NCBI GenBank assembly: GCA_934162685.1
Contig: CAKPJO010000001.1
Coordinates: 74,727-138,726, forward strand
Direction of reading: 5' to 3'
Length of the DNA: 64,000 nt
DNA from: an uncultured Bacilli bacterium
GTDB lineage: Bacteria > Bacillota_I > Bacilli_A > RFN20 > CAG-826
Shown here: positions 1 through 7,802 of the stretch, piece by piece
How positions within the stretch are numbered: position 1 is the first letter of the stretch
Layout: each line of letters begins with the position of its first letter
The notes under the pieces: model-generated
What the model saw: only the letters and a program-made list of their open reading frames with translations
Database searches by the model: none
Told to the model about the DNA's origin: nothing
Program-made: the position numbers and the translations under genes

Positions 1-106
1 GAGGTTCTCTTAACCAATATCTGCGTCCAATTTTATTACGACCTAATAAATAATGATTGACTCCTAAATAAACTTTTGTTTGTTTTAACATTTTTCTTTT
101 ACGCAT
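1..106 (-). CDS. partial small protein, paralogue of the gene at 1726-2214
   Basis: The ATG at 106-104 is preceded by an AGGAGG ribosome binding site about 8 nt upstream, and an open frame of 35 codons runs off the left edge. The visible protein is very basic at its start (MRKRKM) and then has a 'YLGVNHYLLGRNKIGRRYWL' stretch. This resembles the start of the protein encoded at 1726-2214 (FYLLGKDKEGKKYWL), so the two are probably paralogues. No function is recognised. The C-terminus is outside the window. Confidence 0.6.
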   Translation of the reverse strand, partial: MRKRKMLKQTKVYLGVNHYLLGRNKIGRRYWLREP

Positions 107-136
107 ATTTTTCTTCCTCCTATTTAACTAATAAGT

Positions 137-166
137 AAAAGAGAGATTATCCGAAGACAATCTCTC
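137..166 (-). terminator. Rho-independent terminator with UUCG tetraloop
   Basis: On the minus strand an 11-bp stem (141-151 with 156-166, one G-U pair) closes a C(UUCG)G tetraloop and is followed by a short U run (UCUUUU). The stem overlaps the last codons and stop of the gene at 147-614. It should end that transcript before the partial gene at 1-106. Confidence 0.7.
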
Positions 167-614
167 CAAATAAAGCCCATTGGATAATTAAATCTCCACT
201 TACAGCATCAGCATAATCACCAAGATAATCTTCAACATCATCATATCCTGCGTGAGCCATTTCTTTTCCAAGACCTTCTAATACTCGATCAAGTGTTAAC
301 TTCCAAGGGTCACCTTCTACTCCTTTTTCGTGATTTAAATCATCTTCGCCTTCTCCCTCAGCATCTTCAAATCCAACATAGCCTCCATTCCATAAGATAT
401 AAGCTGCTACATCTGAACAGAAAACATCTTCATCTTCAGGATGTTCCTTTTTATATTTTTCTTCCCAGTTTTTCCAATTTTTTGAAGCGTTATCAAGCAT
501 TGCCCAATAACCAATTCCACCTTCAAGTGCAATAGCCATAACATCACATAAATTATCTTGTATAATTTCAACTGTCTTTGTAATAGTGATTTTTTTAGTT
601 TCTACGTTTTTCAT
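147..614 (-). CDS. hypothetical acidic protein, 155 aa
   Basis: I do not recognise this protein. It starts with a basic segment (KNVETKKITITK), and its middle is strongly acidic (EDAEGEGEDDLNHEKG). An in-frame ATG lies two codons further upstream (620), but the GAGG ribosome binding site at 625-628 is better spaced for the ATG at 614. The 3' end overlaps a strong hairpin terminator. Upstream, in the 50-nt gap to the next gene, lie two copies of a GTTCCTATTT repeat also found near 4.75 and 5.38 kb. Confidence 0.6.
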   Translation of the reverse strand: MKNVETKKITITKTVEIIQDNLCDVMAIALEGGIGYWAMLDNASKNWKNWEEKYKKEHPEDEDVFCSDVAAYILWNGGYVGFEDAEGEGEDDLNHEKGVEGDPWKLTLDRVLEGLGKEMAHAGYDDVEDYLGDYADAVSGDLIIQWALFGEIVFG

Positions 615-643
615 AATCATTTTTCCTCGATTCTTTGAATTTT

Positions 644-672
644 GTTCCTATTTAGTTTTAATGTTCCTATTT
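644..672. repeat. pair of GTTCCTATTT repeats (644-653 and 663-672)
   Basis: Two perfect 10-bp copies lie 19 bp apart in the intergenic gap; the second overlaps the stop codon of the 667-930 gene. Further copies lie at 4748-4757, 5371-5379 (nine of ten bases) and 5388-5397, all in gaps between minus-strand genes. As minus-strand RNA the repeat reads AAAUAGGAAC. Its role is unknown; a shared protein or RNA binding site in the untranslated regions is the simplest idea. Confidence 0.5.
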
Positions 673-930
673 GATTTGTTCTTTTAGTTTTTTGATTTCT
701 CTTTGCATACGATCCATATTGTCAACTACATCGTTTGTGTATTCAACAATTTTTCTTTCATTATATTCTTCTAAATTTTCATTACGACAATAAGGACAAA
801 CTCCTCTTGTACCATAATGATAAGCGTGATATGGATCATAAAGACCATATTCATCTTCATAACAGAATCGTTCTTCTTCAAGATCATCTTCTGTCATAAA
901 ATGTTCACAATTTGGACAAAAATATATCAT
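667..930 (-). CDS. small zinc-ribbon protein, 87 aa
   Basis: The protein begins MIYFCPNCEHF and has a second CPYC knuckle about 40 residues later. The two CxxC pairs suggest one structural zinc site. The C-terminal third is charged and predicted helical (RMQREIKKLKEQIK). The start at 930 uses an AGGTGG site 8 nt upstream; a GTG at 942 is also in frame but poorly placed. No specific function can be assigned. It sits in a tightly spaced minus-strand gene series. Confidence 0.6.
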   Translation of the reverse strand: MIYFCPNCEHFMTEDDLEEERFCYEDEYGLYDPYHAYHYGTRGVCPYCRNENLEEYNERKIVEYTNDVVDNMDRMQREIKKLKEQIK

Positions 931-948
931 TTTGTTCACCACCTTTCT

Positions 949-1407
949 TTATTTAACAGCAAGAATATCTTTAATATTTTTATTAAAGACTTCTGGAGTT
1001 TCTTTCTTAACCCATTGAGAAGGTTGAGTAACTCCCATAGCTTCTTCTTTTGTTATTGAATTACCATCAAAATAATAACCAATAACTTTTGGACGATGAA
1101 GGAATATTTTAGATGTTGTCATTCGGATGTATGTTTCACCTTTATTTTCAATCATCCATCTATTTTTCCATTCTCCCCAAGGCAAGACTTCTTTAATTTC
1201 ACCTACCATTCCAATAGCTTGTCTTTTTTCAATAACAGATTTAATATTAGAATATCTAACACCAAATCTTACTACAGATTGTACTACTTTTGTAATAATG
1301 TGTCCTTTAAAATTTTTGTTTGGAGTAATGTTTGTTTGATATGTTACTTGAACATAAGCTCCTTGATGTTTATTTGAAATAATATTTAATAATTCTTGTT
1401 TTTCCAT
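949..1407 (-). CDS. hypothetical protein, 152 aa
   Basis: Unrecognised. The N-terminal half looks like a small beta-rich domain (YVQVTYQTNITPNKNFKGHIITKVVQSVVRFGVRY) followed by basic and aromatic residues. A TTTACA-N17-TATAAT promoter lies just upstream (1435-1463), giving a leader of only about 20 nt, so this gene probably opens a transcription unit that continues to 147-614. Confidence 0.6.
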   Translation of the reverse strand: MEKQELLNIISNKHQGAYVQVTYQTNITPNKNFKGHIITKVVQSVVRFGVRYSNIKSVIEKRQAIGMVGEIKEVLPWGEWKNRWMIENKGETYIRMTTSKIFLHRPKVIGYYFDGNSITKEEAMGVTQPSQWVKKETPEVFNKNIKDILAVK

Positions 1408-1434
1408 GATAATTTTTCCTCTCTTTCTATATAT

Positions 1435-1463
1435 ATTATATCATGTTTAATAATGTTTGTAAA
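1435..1463 (-). promoter_or_regulatory. sigma-70/sigma-A type promoter
   Basis: Read on the minus strand, TTTACA (1463-1458) and TATAAT (1440-1435) are separated by 17 nt. The -10 box is perfect and the -35 has five of six consensus bases. The predicted start is about 20 nt before the ATG at 1407. It abuts the hairpin at 1461-1498, so upstream read-through and new initiation meet here. Confidence 0.6.
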
Positions 1464-1498
1464 GACAAAGACTATCCTAAATAGATAGCTTTGTCTTT
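1461..1498 (-). terminator. long hairpin between genes, possible terminator or processing site
   Basis: AAAGACAAAG (1461-1470) pairs with CTTTGTCTTT (1489-1498), and CTATC (1472-1476) pairs with GATAG (1484-1488), giving a 15-bp stem with one bulged base. No clear U run follows, so termination is uncertain. The stem covers the end of the 1472-1729 gene and touches the -35 box of the next promoter. Confidence 0.45.
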
Positions 1499-1729
1499 GT
1501 CGTCTAAAATCATTAAGTCGTGGTTTATAGATTCATAATATTCTCTAGTAGATGAACCTTCTGCTTTTTCAATACTTTTAATTGTTTCTCCTGAATAATA
1601 TAAAGCATGATATCCGTTAGCCTCTTCATCATCTGTGACAAATATCACATAATCGCCGTGACCTTTTCGAATTTCTTCTCTAAGATATTTATATAAATCT
1701 TCGACTGTTAACGCTCCACATTTTGTCAT
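1472..1729 (-). CDS. hypothetical protein, 85 aa
   Basis: Unrecognised small acidic protein (MTKCGALTVEDLYKYLREEI) resembling a short regulatory alpha-beta fold. Its ATG overlaps the TGA stop of the upstream gene (ATGA, 1729-1726), so the two are probably translationally coupled. A GGAGG site lies 8-9 nt upstream inside the preceding gene. Confidence 0.6.
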   Translation of the reverse strand: MTKCGALTVEDLYKYLREEIRKGHGDYVIFVTDDEEANGYHALYYSGETIKSIEKAEGSSTREYYESINHDLMILDDKDKAIYLG

Positions 1730-2214
1730 TTTCTTTCACCTCCTAACAAATTGTCAATACGTTCGAATATTGCTGGTAACAAAGTTTTATTAATGCAATT
1801 CTCAAAATCTTCGTTTTTTAATACATCAATTTTTGCTTCATCTGTTTGATAACTATAACCTCGATGTAATATTTCTGCTGTTGTTATTAAATTATAACAC
1901 GACATCATATAATCAATTAATTGATATTTTTCATTTTCATTTAAAGTAGTTTCTACAAAAAACTTATCAAATGCGTATATGGCGAAGCCTGTCGTATTAT
2001 TTAAAAATAAATAATTAAAATGAGTATCAAAATCAATATTTCTGCTTAATTCAGAATTACGATTGTTAGATAAAATATCTACACAGCCAAAATTCCAATA
2101 CTCATGCCAACCGCACGCCCATTCGGGTGCTTGTAGCCAATATTTTTTGCCTTCTTTATCCTTTCCTAATAAATAAAACTTTTTTCCATGCCAATAAATT
2201 ACTTTCTTTTTCAT
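1726..2214 (-). CDS. hypothetical protein, 162 aa
   Basis: The start at 2214 (MKKKVIYWHG) has an AAGGAGGTG site 6-7 nt upstream; the longer open frame back to 2337 runs inside the PcfJ-like gene and is unlikely. The opening FYLLGKDKEGKKYWL matches the partial gene at 1-106. The rest, rich in aromatic residues, is unrecognised. It ends with TGA, a stop codon seen only twice in this window, in a 4-nt overlap with the next start. Confidence 0.6.
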   Translation of the reverse strand: MKKKVIYWHGKKFYLLGKDKEGKKYWLQAPEWACGWHEYWNFGCVDILSNNRNSELSRNIDFDTHFNYLFLNNTTGFAIYAFDKFFVETTLNENEKYQLIDYMMSCYNLITTAEILHRGYSYQTDEAKIDVLKNEDFENCINKTLLPAIFERIDNLLGGERK

Positions 2215-2233
2215 AATTTTCACCTCCTTCTTT

Positions 2234-4678
2234 TTATCCTCTACAACAAAGAGCCCCATATTGAGAATGAATTGATGTTTCATCAACATTCCCTGTTTCT
2301 TGTGCCCATTGTAATAAAGCTTGCACAATTTCAGCACTAGGGTTACTATTGCATGATCCGTGGACTTGTCTTATAGAAAACTTATTATTGATAGAACCAT
2401 TTTGAGCAAGTTCTATTGTAAAATACGGTTCTGATAGATTATTATTTCTTCTGAAAAATAATATTGTAGTATGTTTGCTTGCAAACGCTTCTTGATAAGA
2501 ACTTACGCAATGATGTAAAACTTTTCCTTCTGTGGATAAATCTTCTACTTTTTCAGGAACTAAAATAGTAAACTTATCATTACTCCAAGCAAATTTCTTT
2601 TGTAATGTTTTTTTCCAAGACTTATATGATTCATTTAATAGTTTGGATTTTTCAACACTGATCATTTGTTTAAAAGTATCATAATTTTCTGACATAAAAT
2701 CATGAAGACAATGAATTTTCATTTTAATATCTGTTGTTAATATGGCTGCTTTTAACCAACGAACAGAAAGTTGTGGCAAATGTTTTGTAACACATTCACA
2801 AACATATGACAAATTATTATTTTTAAAATCTTCTTTGGCTGTTGGAAAATCAATCGGAATTAATTTGATTTTTTCCTTCATTTGATAATAATCATATAAT
2901 TCATAAGATTTAATTATATCTGTTGTACTAATTTTGTTTAATATACGAATAATTTCAGAATCTGAAAGTCCTTGTTCTGGAATTGTAAAGTTATAAAATC
3001 TCATAATATTAACAATTAATTGTTGTGTACTTAAACGACCATTATTGTTTTGATAAAAAATAAATGCTTTAAACATTTCTAAAGTTATATATTTGCCATA
3101 TTTTTTAGCAACTTGTTTTTTAGATAATGTTTTTACATTTGAATCAAACCTATAATATCCATAATTACACCAAGAAGAATAATATGTCATGGTCATTTTT
3201 CCTTTTAAAATATTAATTAAATAATATAATATATCATTATAAAAATCAATACCAACATAAGATTTATCAAAAATTGTTGCATCTTTTATAAAATCTTCGT
3301 AATTTTTCTTGCTTAAATAACATTGTTCATACATTTTAGTTTTTTGTATATCACAATCTGTGTCAAATAATAATTGTGTCACTCGTGACGCTGTACGAGC
3401 GTTAGTAATATTTGTTGAACAAAACAATTTTCTTGTCTCTATAAATTCATTAACATATGTAGAACCATAATGCTTAATAAAACTTTCATATGTCATATCT
3501 TTATAGTATAAAGGATTAAACAAGGGCTCTAATATTTCTTGATATATTAAGCCTCCAATAGTTATATTTCTATCATAATAAGCATAAGAATAATTACTAT
3601 TTTTACTATATTTATCATTAATGTTGTACGAAGATAAAATTTCTGCAAAACTATTATTTGGAAACATTGAATTAAAAATGTAATTTAAACCATGAATCTC
3701 TTGAATCTCAGAAATATGTTCTTGAATACAATTTATAATTTGTTGAAAACTCTGTACATCTGAATAATTAACACTATTGAAAGTTTGATATTTATTAGTT
3801 GTTTTATCAGTTGTTAATTCTCCTTGTGATGAAGATAGAAAACATTCACAGTTTCCTGTCTTTTTGTCATATACGTGTAATATTATATTTCTCCAATAGT
3901 TTTTATTATACATTAAAAGATACACATTATCTTGATCAGATTCAATATGCAATATATTGTTTGATTTAATCAATTCTTTTATTTTGTTTTGAAACATGTC
4001 TTGGTATGTTAACAATTTTGATTTTTGAATTGTTTTATGTGCAAATTTTGTTTTGTTTGGATGTTTAATACATTCAATAAATGTTGCAATAGGAAACATC
4101 TCGTTATAATCTATAGAGTGTGTTATTTGCCACCAATTTTTTAACACAGTTAAATCAAAACCTTGTTCCTTCAATATTTTTGTTGAAAAAGGTGATAAAC
4201 GTCCAAATGGATACCCATTATCTGGATAAGTCTCTATTGTGTTTATATTTACAAATCTAATATCTTGGAGATTGGATACATTACTAATTTTCCAAGATCT
4301 TTCTTTTGGTTCAATAAATTTCTTATCTTGGTCGTACACTTCCCAATCATTTGTAATGTAATACATAGGTTCATTACGATATAAATAAGGAAATGCCTTT
4401 CTATTTGCAACATAGGAATTAAACAAATATATGCCAACACCCTTTTTATTATTAATAGTACATTTTTCAATGAAAATATAGTTTTTAGAAGCATTTTTAA
4501 TAGGAAATAATAAAGCATAATCTTTAACATCTTCTAATACTAGTTGTCCTTGTTTATCATAAATTTTTCCTGCTGGTGTTACTATATACATTGGTAATTG
4601 GCATAATTGTTTGTGTGTCTCTACCTCAACTTCTCTTAAAGGTGATTTTAATGTGTTTACTTTAATTTTGTTATTCAT
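2234..4678 (-). CDS. PcfJ-like protein, 814 aa
   Basis: The C-terminal 110 residues carry the PcfJ-like signature: 'LVPEKVEDLSTEGKVLHHCV' near residue 705-725, then a beta-rich run (TTILFFRR..., EPYFTIEL) and a histidine near 'RQVHGSCN'. PcfJ-like proteins occur on conjugative plasmids and in many phages; their biochemical role is not established. The first 700 residues are rich in Asn, Tyr and Ile and show no domain I can name. Translation starts at 4678 behind a GGAGG site; a TTG at 4708 is in frame but poorly placed. It is by far the largest gene of the left arm. Confidence 0.7.
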   Translation of the reverse strand: MNNKIKVNTLKSPLREVEVETHKQLCQLPMYIVTPAGKIYDKQGQLVLEDVKDYALLFPIKNASKNYIFIEKCTINNKKGVGIYLFNSYVANRKAFPYLYRNEPMYYITNDWEVYDQDKKFIEPKERSWKISNVSNLQDIRFVNINTIETYPDNGYPFGRLSPFSTKILKEQGFDLTVLKNWWQITHSIDYNEMFPIATFIECIKHPNKTKFAHKTIQKSKLLTYQDMFQNKIKELIKSNNILHIESDQDNVYLLMYNKNYWRNIILHVYDKKTGNCECFLSSSQGELTTDKTTNKYQTFNSVNYSDVQSFQQIINCIQEHISEIQEIHGLNYIFNSMFPNNSFAEILSSYNINDKYSKNSNYSYAYYDRNITIGGLIYQEILEPLFNPLYYKDMTYESFIKHYGSTYVNEFIETRKLFCSTNITNARTASRVTQLLFDTDCDIQKTKMYEQCYLSKKNYEDFIKDATIFDKSYVGIDFYNDILYYLINILKGKMTMTYYSSWCNYGYYRFDSNVKTLSKKQVAKKYGKYITLEMFKAFIFYQNNNGRLSTQQLIVNIMRFYNFTIPEQGLSDSEIIRILNKISTTDIIKSYELYDYYQMKEKIKLIPIDFPTAKEDFKNNNLSYVCECVTKHLPQLSVRWLKAAILTTDIKMKIHCLHDFMSENYDTFKQMISVEKSKLLNESYKSWKKTLQKKFAWSNDKFTILVPEKVEDLSTEGKVLHHCVSSYQEAFASKHTTILFFRRNNNLSEPYFTIELAQNGSINNKFSIRQVHGSCNSNPSAEIVQALLQWAQETGNVDETSIHSQYGALCCRG

Positions 4679-4715
4679 AATTTTTTCCTCCAATTTTTCC
4701 TTTTTCAAGGGATAA

Positions 4716-4740
4716 GAATATTTTTAAGGAGAAAATATTC
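4716..4740 (-). promoter_or_regulatory. leader hairpin upstream of the PcfJ-like gene
   Basis: GAATATTTT (4716-4724) pairs perfectly with AAAATATTC (4732-4740). In the minus-strand transcript the loop reads CUCCUUA. This is complementary to the downstream GGAGG ribosome binding site at about 4687-4691, so a translational switch is conceivable but unproven. Confidence 0.4.
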
Positions 4741-4747
4741 AAAACCT

Positions 4748-4757
4748 TGTTCCTATT
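4748..4757. repeat. GTTCCTATTT repeat, third location
   Basis: A perfect copy of the repeat seen at 644-672 and 5371-5397. It lies just downstream of the 4776-5336 gene in the minus-strand sense. Confidence 0.45.
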
Positions 4758-4775
4758 TTATTTTAAACTTAAAGA

Positions 4776-5336
4776 TTAATAATCACAATCTTCGTCTTCG
4801 CCGTCATAATTATCTTCATCATAATCTTCACAACATTCCATTCTTTCCTCCTGAAGAGCTTTTTCAACTCTTTCTTTTAATATGACGTCTAAATCTTCTT
4901 GAGATAATTTAGATTTCAAATCATTGCAATTTGCAATTTCTTTACCTTCGTGGTCATAAGCAATTTTGCCTTTGACTAGAATTTCAATTCCATTATCTAA
5001 TTTAAAGCTATGATCTGGAATCATTTCTGCTTCCACAAATTGTTGTGCAATATTACATTGTGTATAGACTTGAGAAATATTCATTCCCATTGAAGCATAA
5101 AGATTTAACATCTTTTCTTTATCTTCTGCAGAGCTTGCAAATCCAATTAACATTTCTGTTCTAGGATCATAAACTGGAATTAATTTACCTGCATCAATCA
5201 TTTTGATAGTATCTAAAATACCTTTTTGAGGCATTTCTTGATATTTTTTTATTAATGCTTCTTTAGCTGCTTTCTTTTTTGCTTCTTTTCTTTCTTCTGC
5301 TGCTCTTTTTAAATTTTCTAATACTGTGTTTTTCAT
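4776..5336 (-). CDS. hypothetical protein with acidic tail, 186 aa
   Basis: The N-terminus is a highly charged helix (NLKRAAEERKEAKKKAAKEA). The C-terminus is extremely acidic (DYDEDNYDGEDEDCDY). No catalytic motif is visible. A GGAGG site lies 9-10 nt before the ATG. The leader holds two GTTCCTATTT-type repeats. The shape suggests a nucleic-acid mimic or binding regulator, but that is only a guess from composition. Confidence 0.6.
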   Translation of the reverse strand: MKNTVLENLKRAAEERKEAKKKAAKEALIKKYQEMPQKGILDTIKMIDAGKLIPVYDPRTEMLIGFASSAEDKEKMLNLYASMGMNISQVYTQCNIAQQFVEAEMIPDHSFKLDNGIEILVKGKIAYDHEGKEIANCNDLKSKLSQEDLDVILKERVEKALQEERMECCEDYDEDNYDGEDEDCDY

Positions 5337-5370
5337 AACTGTTTTCCTCCTATAATATAAATGTTATGAT

Positions 5371-5397
5371 GTTCCTATTGAGTTATTGTTCCTATTT
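5371..5397. repeat. pair of GTTCCTATT(T) repeats (5371-5379 and 5388-5397)
   Basis: Two copies with starts 17 bp apart lie in the leader of the 4776-5336 gene, echoing the double copy at 644-672 (starts 19 bp apart). Confidence 0.5.
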
Positions 5398-5419
5398 AAT
5401 TTTTATATAATAAAATGTA

Positions 5420-5863
5420 TTAAAAATCAATTTTAATTGCTATTAATACATCATTATTATTAAAATAACCAGATACTGAATACATACCGTCACCAAATCC
5501 AGTATGAGCCAAGAAAATGTTTTCTTTTTGCCATAACATAGCAGATGAATTTATTTCATCCATGAATTTGAGATTATCATTTATAGAAGAATTATCCCAT
5601 TTGTCTCTGATACTCATCATTCCAGAATCTACTGTTACAATGTTTAATGGGGCATTAATGCTCATTTCACTGATTTCAGTATCTTTTGGCATAATCATCA
5701 TTCTAATAACACGATTAGTTGATTCATTAACTTTAACGTAACAATCGTAATTGCCTTTTTTAATTTCTAATTTTAATGATTCATAATTATAACAAGGATC
5801 GCCTATATAGACGATTCCTTTTGTTAAATCTAATGTGTTGTGCAATTTAATAAGTTTATTCAT
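5420..5863 (-). CDS. hypothetical protein, 147 aa
   Basis: Unrecognised. The sequence looks like a compact beta-rich domain (GIVYIGDPCYNYESLKLEIKKG near the start; TGFGDGMYSVSGYF near the end). 'GDPCY...' followed by a GDGxY segment is reminiscent of small uncharacterised phage and bacterial proteins rather than any enzyme I can name. A strong GGAGG site precedes the ATG. Confidence 0.6.
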   Translation of the reverse strand: MNKLIKLHNTLDLTKGIVYIGDPCYNYESLKLEIKKGNYDCYVKVNESTNRVIRMMIMPKDTEISEMSINAPLNIVTVDSGMMSIRDKWDNSSINDNLKFMDEINSSAMLWQKENIFLAHTGFGDGMYSVSGYFNNNDVLIAIKIDF

Positions 5864-5877
5864 TTTTGTTTTCCTCC

Positions 5878-6084
5878 TTAAGCTACTGTTTCATATAACT
5901 TAATATCAAAATTCTCTTCATCTTTTCCTTCTGCTACCATTATAGCCATATGATAACATTCGAGCATAAAATATGAAATTTGTCTAATAAATTCACGACA
6001 TTCTTCAACAGAGTTATAATATTTAGTTTGTAATAAATACGCATCTGTTTTTTCTTCATAAATTTCTACAAAATATCTTTTCAT
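5878..6084 (-). CDS. hypothetical protein, 68 aa
   Basis: Small protein of unknown function with an AAAGGAGGTG ribosome binding site. It lies 14 nt from the next gene and 1 nt from the previous one, so it is part of the same operon-like series. Confidence 0.55.
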   Translation of the reverse strand: MKRYFVEIYEEKTDAYLLQTKYYNSVEECREFIRQISYFMLECYHMAIMVAEGKDEENFDIKLYETVA

Positions 6085-6085
6085 C

Positions 6086-6529
6086 TTATTTCACCTCCTT
6101 TATTTTTGATTTAGTAACAACTGATTTTAAACATCCAGATGTGTTTAATAATAATTGATGTAATTCTCTTTTACTGAGCTCATCTTCCATTTCATTAATA
6201 AGTTGTTTACCTTTATTAGTTATTACTCTAATTTCATAATGACTTGGTACAACAGGAGAATCGTGATGTGTTTCTTCTATAATGATAATTCCATCATCTC
6301 TAATGAATACTCTTGGACCATCTTCTGTTTCGAATAGACACATACGATTTATCATTCCCCATAATGATGTGTTATAAACAATTATACCTCCTTCTTGTTT
6401 TCCGCTCCAAGCCATAAAATATCCTGTGCCTAAGAAGGACATTTCACCTTTTGTTTCTTCTAATTCATCTGATAAATCTTTAGCCTCTTCTAATGTAATT
6501 TCTGTTAAGTTTAATTCTTTGTTATCCAT
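6086..6529 (-). CDS. hypothetical protein, 147 aa
   Basis: Unrecognised. A hydrophobic beta-rich core (GYFMAWSGKQEGGIIVYNT) is flanked by acidic helices. A GAGGAAA site precedes the start. It is separated from its neighbours by 1 and 2 nt. Confidence 0.55.
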   Translation of the reverse strand: MDNKELNLTEITLEEAKDLSDELEETKGEMSFLGTGYFMAWSGKQEGGIIVYNTSLWGMINRMCLFETEDGPRVFIRDDGIIIIEETHHDSPVVPSHYEIRVITNKGKQLINEMEDELSKRELHQLLLNTSGCLKSVVTKSKIKEVK

Positions 6530-6531
6530 AA

Positions 6532-6795
6532 TTAATTTTCCTCTTTCTTTAGATAAATAATGTTTGTCACTTGTCTATCAGGTAAGCTGTTCCTATATTG
6601 TCCGTATATATAATATTTTTTCATTTTTTCAGCAAGTTGAATTTGATTCATATTTCTATCGAAGAAATAATAATCATCTTTTGGTTTATTATATTTATCC
6701 TTTTTTGTATGTATTCGGACCACATACTGGACATTCATATAATTAAGATATTGCTGAAAGGATCTGATTACAACAGATCCTCTTTTCATCTCCAT
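6532..6795 (-). CDS. hypothetical basic protein, 87 aa
   Basis: Basic, tyrosine-rich small protein (QQYLNYMNVQYVVRIHTKKD). The ATG at 6795 is 11 nt from an AGGAGG site; a GTG at 6807 is also in frame but overlaps the ribosome binding site. The function is unknown. Confidence 0.55.
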   Translation of the reverse strand: MEMKRGSVVIRSFQQYLNYMNVQYVVRIHTKKDKYNKPKDDYYFFDRNMNQIQLAEKMKKYYIYGQYRNSLPDRQVTNIIYLKKEEN

Positions 6796-6810
6796 TCCAT
6801 TAATCACCTC

Positions 6811-7323
6811 CTATCTTAATTTTGTAAAGACAAGTTTACCTTTTTCAGAGCCACATTCTGAACAGTAATAACCTTTTCCTTCTGTTTTATAGATTTTACC
6901 TTTTCTATAATAAATCCATTTTTTGTGACAGCAAGGACATTCTAGCGTTGCGACTGCTTTAGGACTTAATGCTTCATCATATGTATAAAAATTACATCTT
7001 GAAATATCTACACCGAAATGATTTCCTACAGCTGCTGCAAGAGTCTTCCATACAGGACCATGATGAGTACCAGGTCCTGCATAAGCGTGGCATAATTCGT
7101 GAAGAATAACTGTTTTGATATCTTCTTCTTTTATTATAGCCTGATTTATACATATCGTTTTTGTATTATATATATATCTGCCATTAGCCCTCGCGGATTT
7201 AAAATATGGATCTACTTTTATATCAATTTTTGTGTTGTCAGCATAAGGGTTTCTTTCATTCAAATATTCAACCACTTCATCATTTAATTGATTTGCTAAT
7301 TTAATAACTGCTTCTGGTGTCAT
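6811..7323 (-). CDS. SprT-like zinc metalloprotease, 170 aa
   Basis: The zinc-binding HELCH motif is at residues 75-79, and the third ligand is a histidine in 'THHGPVW' (residue 88), the SprT/Spartan pattern HExxH...HGxxW. A C-terminal zinc ribbon follows (CPCC at 129-132 and CSEC at 154-157). SprT-family proteases of the Spartan branch digest proteins crosslinked to DNA; the phage protein's substrate is unknown. Its length is typical for the bacterial and phage members. It clusters with ClpP, a cold-shock protein and an AAA+ ATPase. Confidence 0.85.
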   Translation of the reverse strand: MTPEAVIKLANQLNDEVVEYLNERNPYADNTKIDIKVDPYFKSARANGRYIYNTKTICINQAIIKEEDIKTVILHELCHAYAGPGTHHGPVWKTLAAAVGNHFGVDISRCNFYTYDEALSPKAVATLECPCCHKKWIYYRKGKIYKTEGKGYYCSECGSEKGKLVFTKLR

Positions 7324-7324
7324 T

Positions 7325-7801
7325 TTACATCACCTCCTTTCCAAATACGCCACTAAGCATTATGTCAACTTTTTGACCAATTTGTTTTTCACAAGTTGGA
7401 GAAAGTTGAATATTTAAATCATCTTTTTCTTTTTGAAGATTTTCAATAATCTTAGTAGTTTCTATTCTTTTTATTTTAAGTCTAGACTCTCTAAGTTCAT
7501 TGGCTGACGGCAAAAAGTCAGGTCTACTATTATTTTTAAACTCCTCTAAATAAGCTGGAGCTAAATAAGTGGTATCAACAAGATTTGCTGCCATCCATCT
7601 GCCTTCTCGATCTTTCTTCAAATTAAAAGCAACTTGGACTCCCACCTTTGCATAGCAACGATGAGACATTAATTGTTTAAAATGAAAGAAAAGATTTTCG
7701 TCAAATTTGCCATTACCCCATTGTGGAGTAATATAGCCATAACCTCCTTTCGTATTAACTGAAATAATTGTTCCGATAAACATTTGATTTTGATGTAACA
7801 T
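7325..7801 (-). CDS. cold-shock-domain (OB-fold) RNA-binding protein, 158 aa
   Basis: The first 75 residues form a cold-shock-like OB fold: a GTIISVN opening strand, an RNP1-like GGYGYITP at 19-26, an RNP2-like LFFHFKQL at 37-44, and a closing VQVAFNL strand. CSD proteins bind single-stranded RNA or DNA. The remaining 80 residues are helical and charged with no recognised domain, which makes it longer than a stand-alone Csp (about 67 aa). Given the many structured RNAs here, an RNA chaperone role is attractive but inferred. Confidence 0.7.
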   Translation of the reverse strand: MLHQNQMFIGTIISVNTKGGYGYITPQWGNGKFDENLFFHFKQLMSHRCYAKVGVQVAFNLKKDREGRWMAANLVDTTYLAPAYLEEFKNNSRPDFLPSANELRESRLKIKRIETTKIIENLQKEKDDLNIQLSPTCEKQIGQKVDIMLSGVFGKEVM

Positions 7802-7802
7802 A

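Noticed and set aside
817..1377. Plus-strand open frames across 817-1377 and similar frames opposite other genes
   Set aside because: They mirror minus-strand genes that have ribosome binding sites; composition is Phe/Ile/Ser-rich as expected for antisense shadows, and no start signals are seen.
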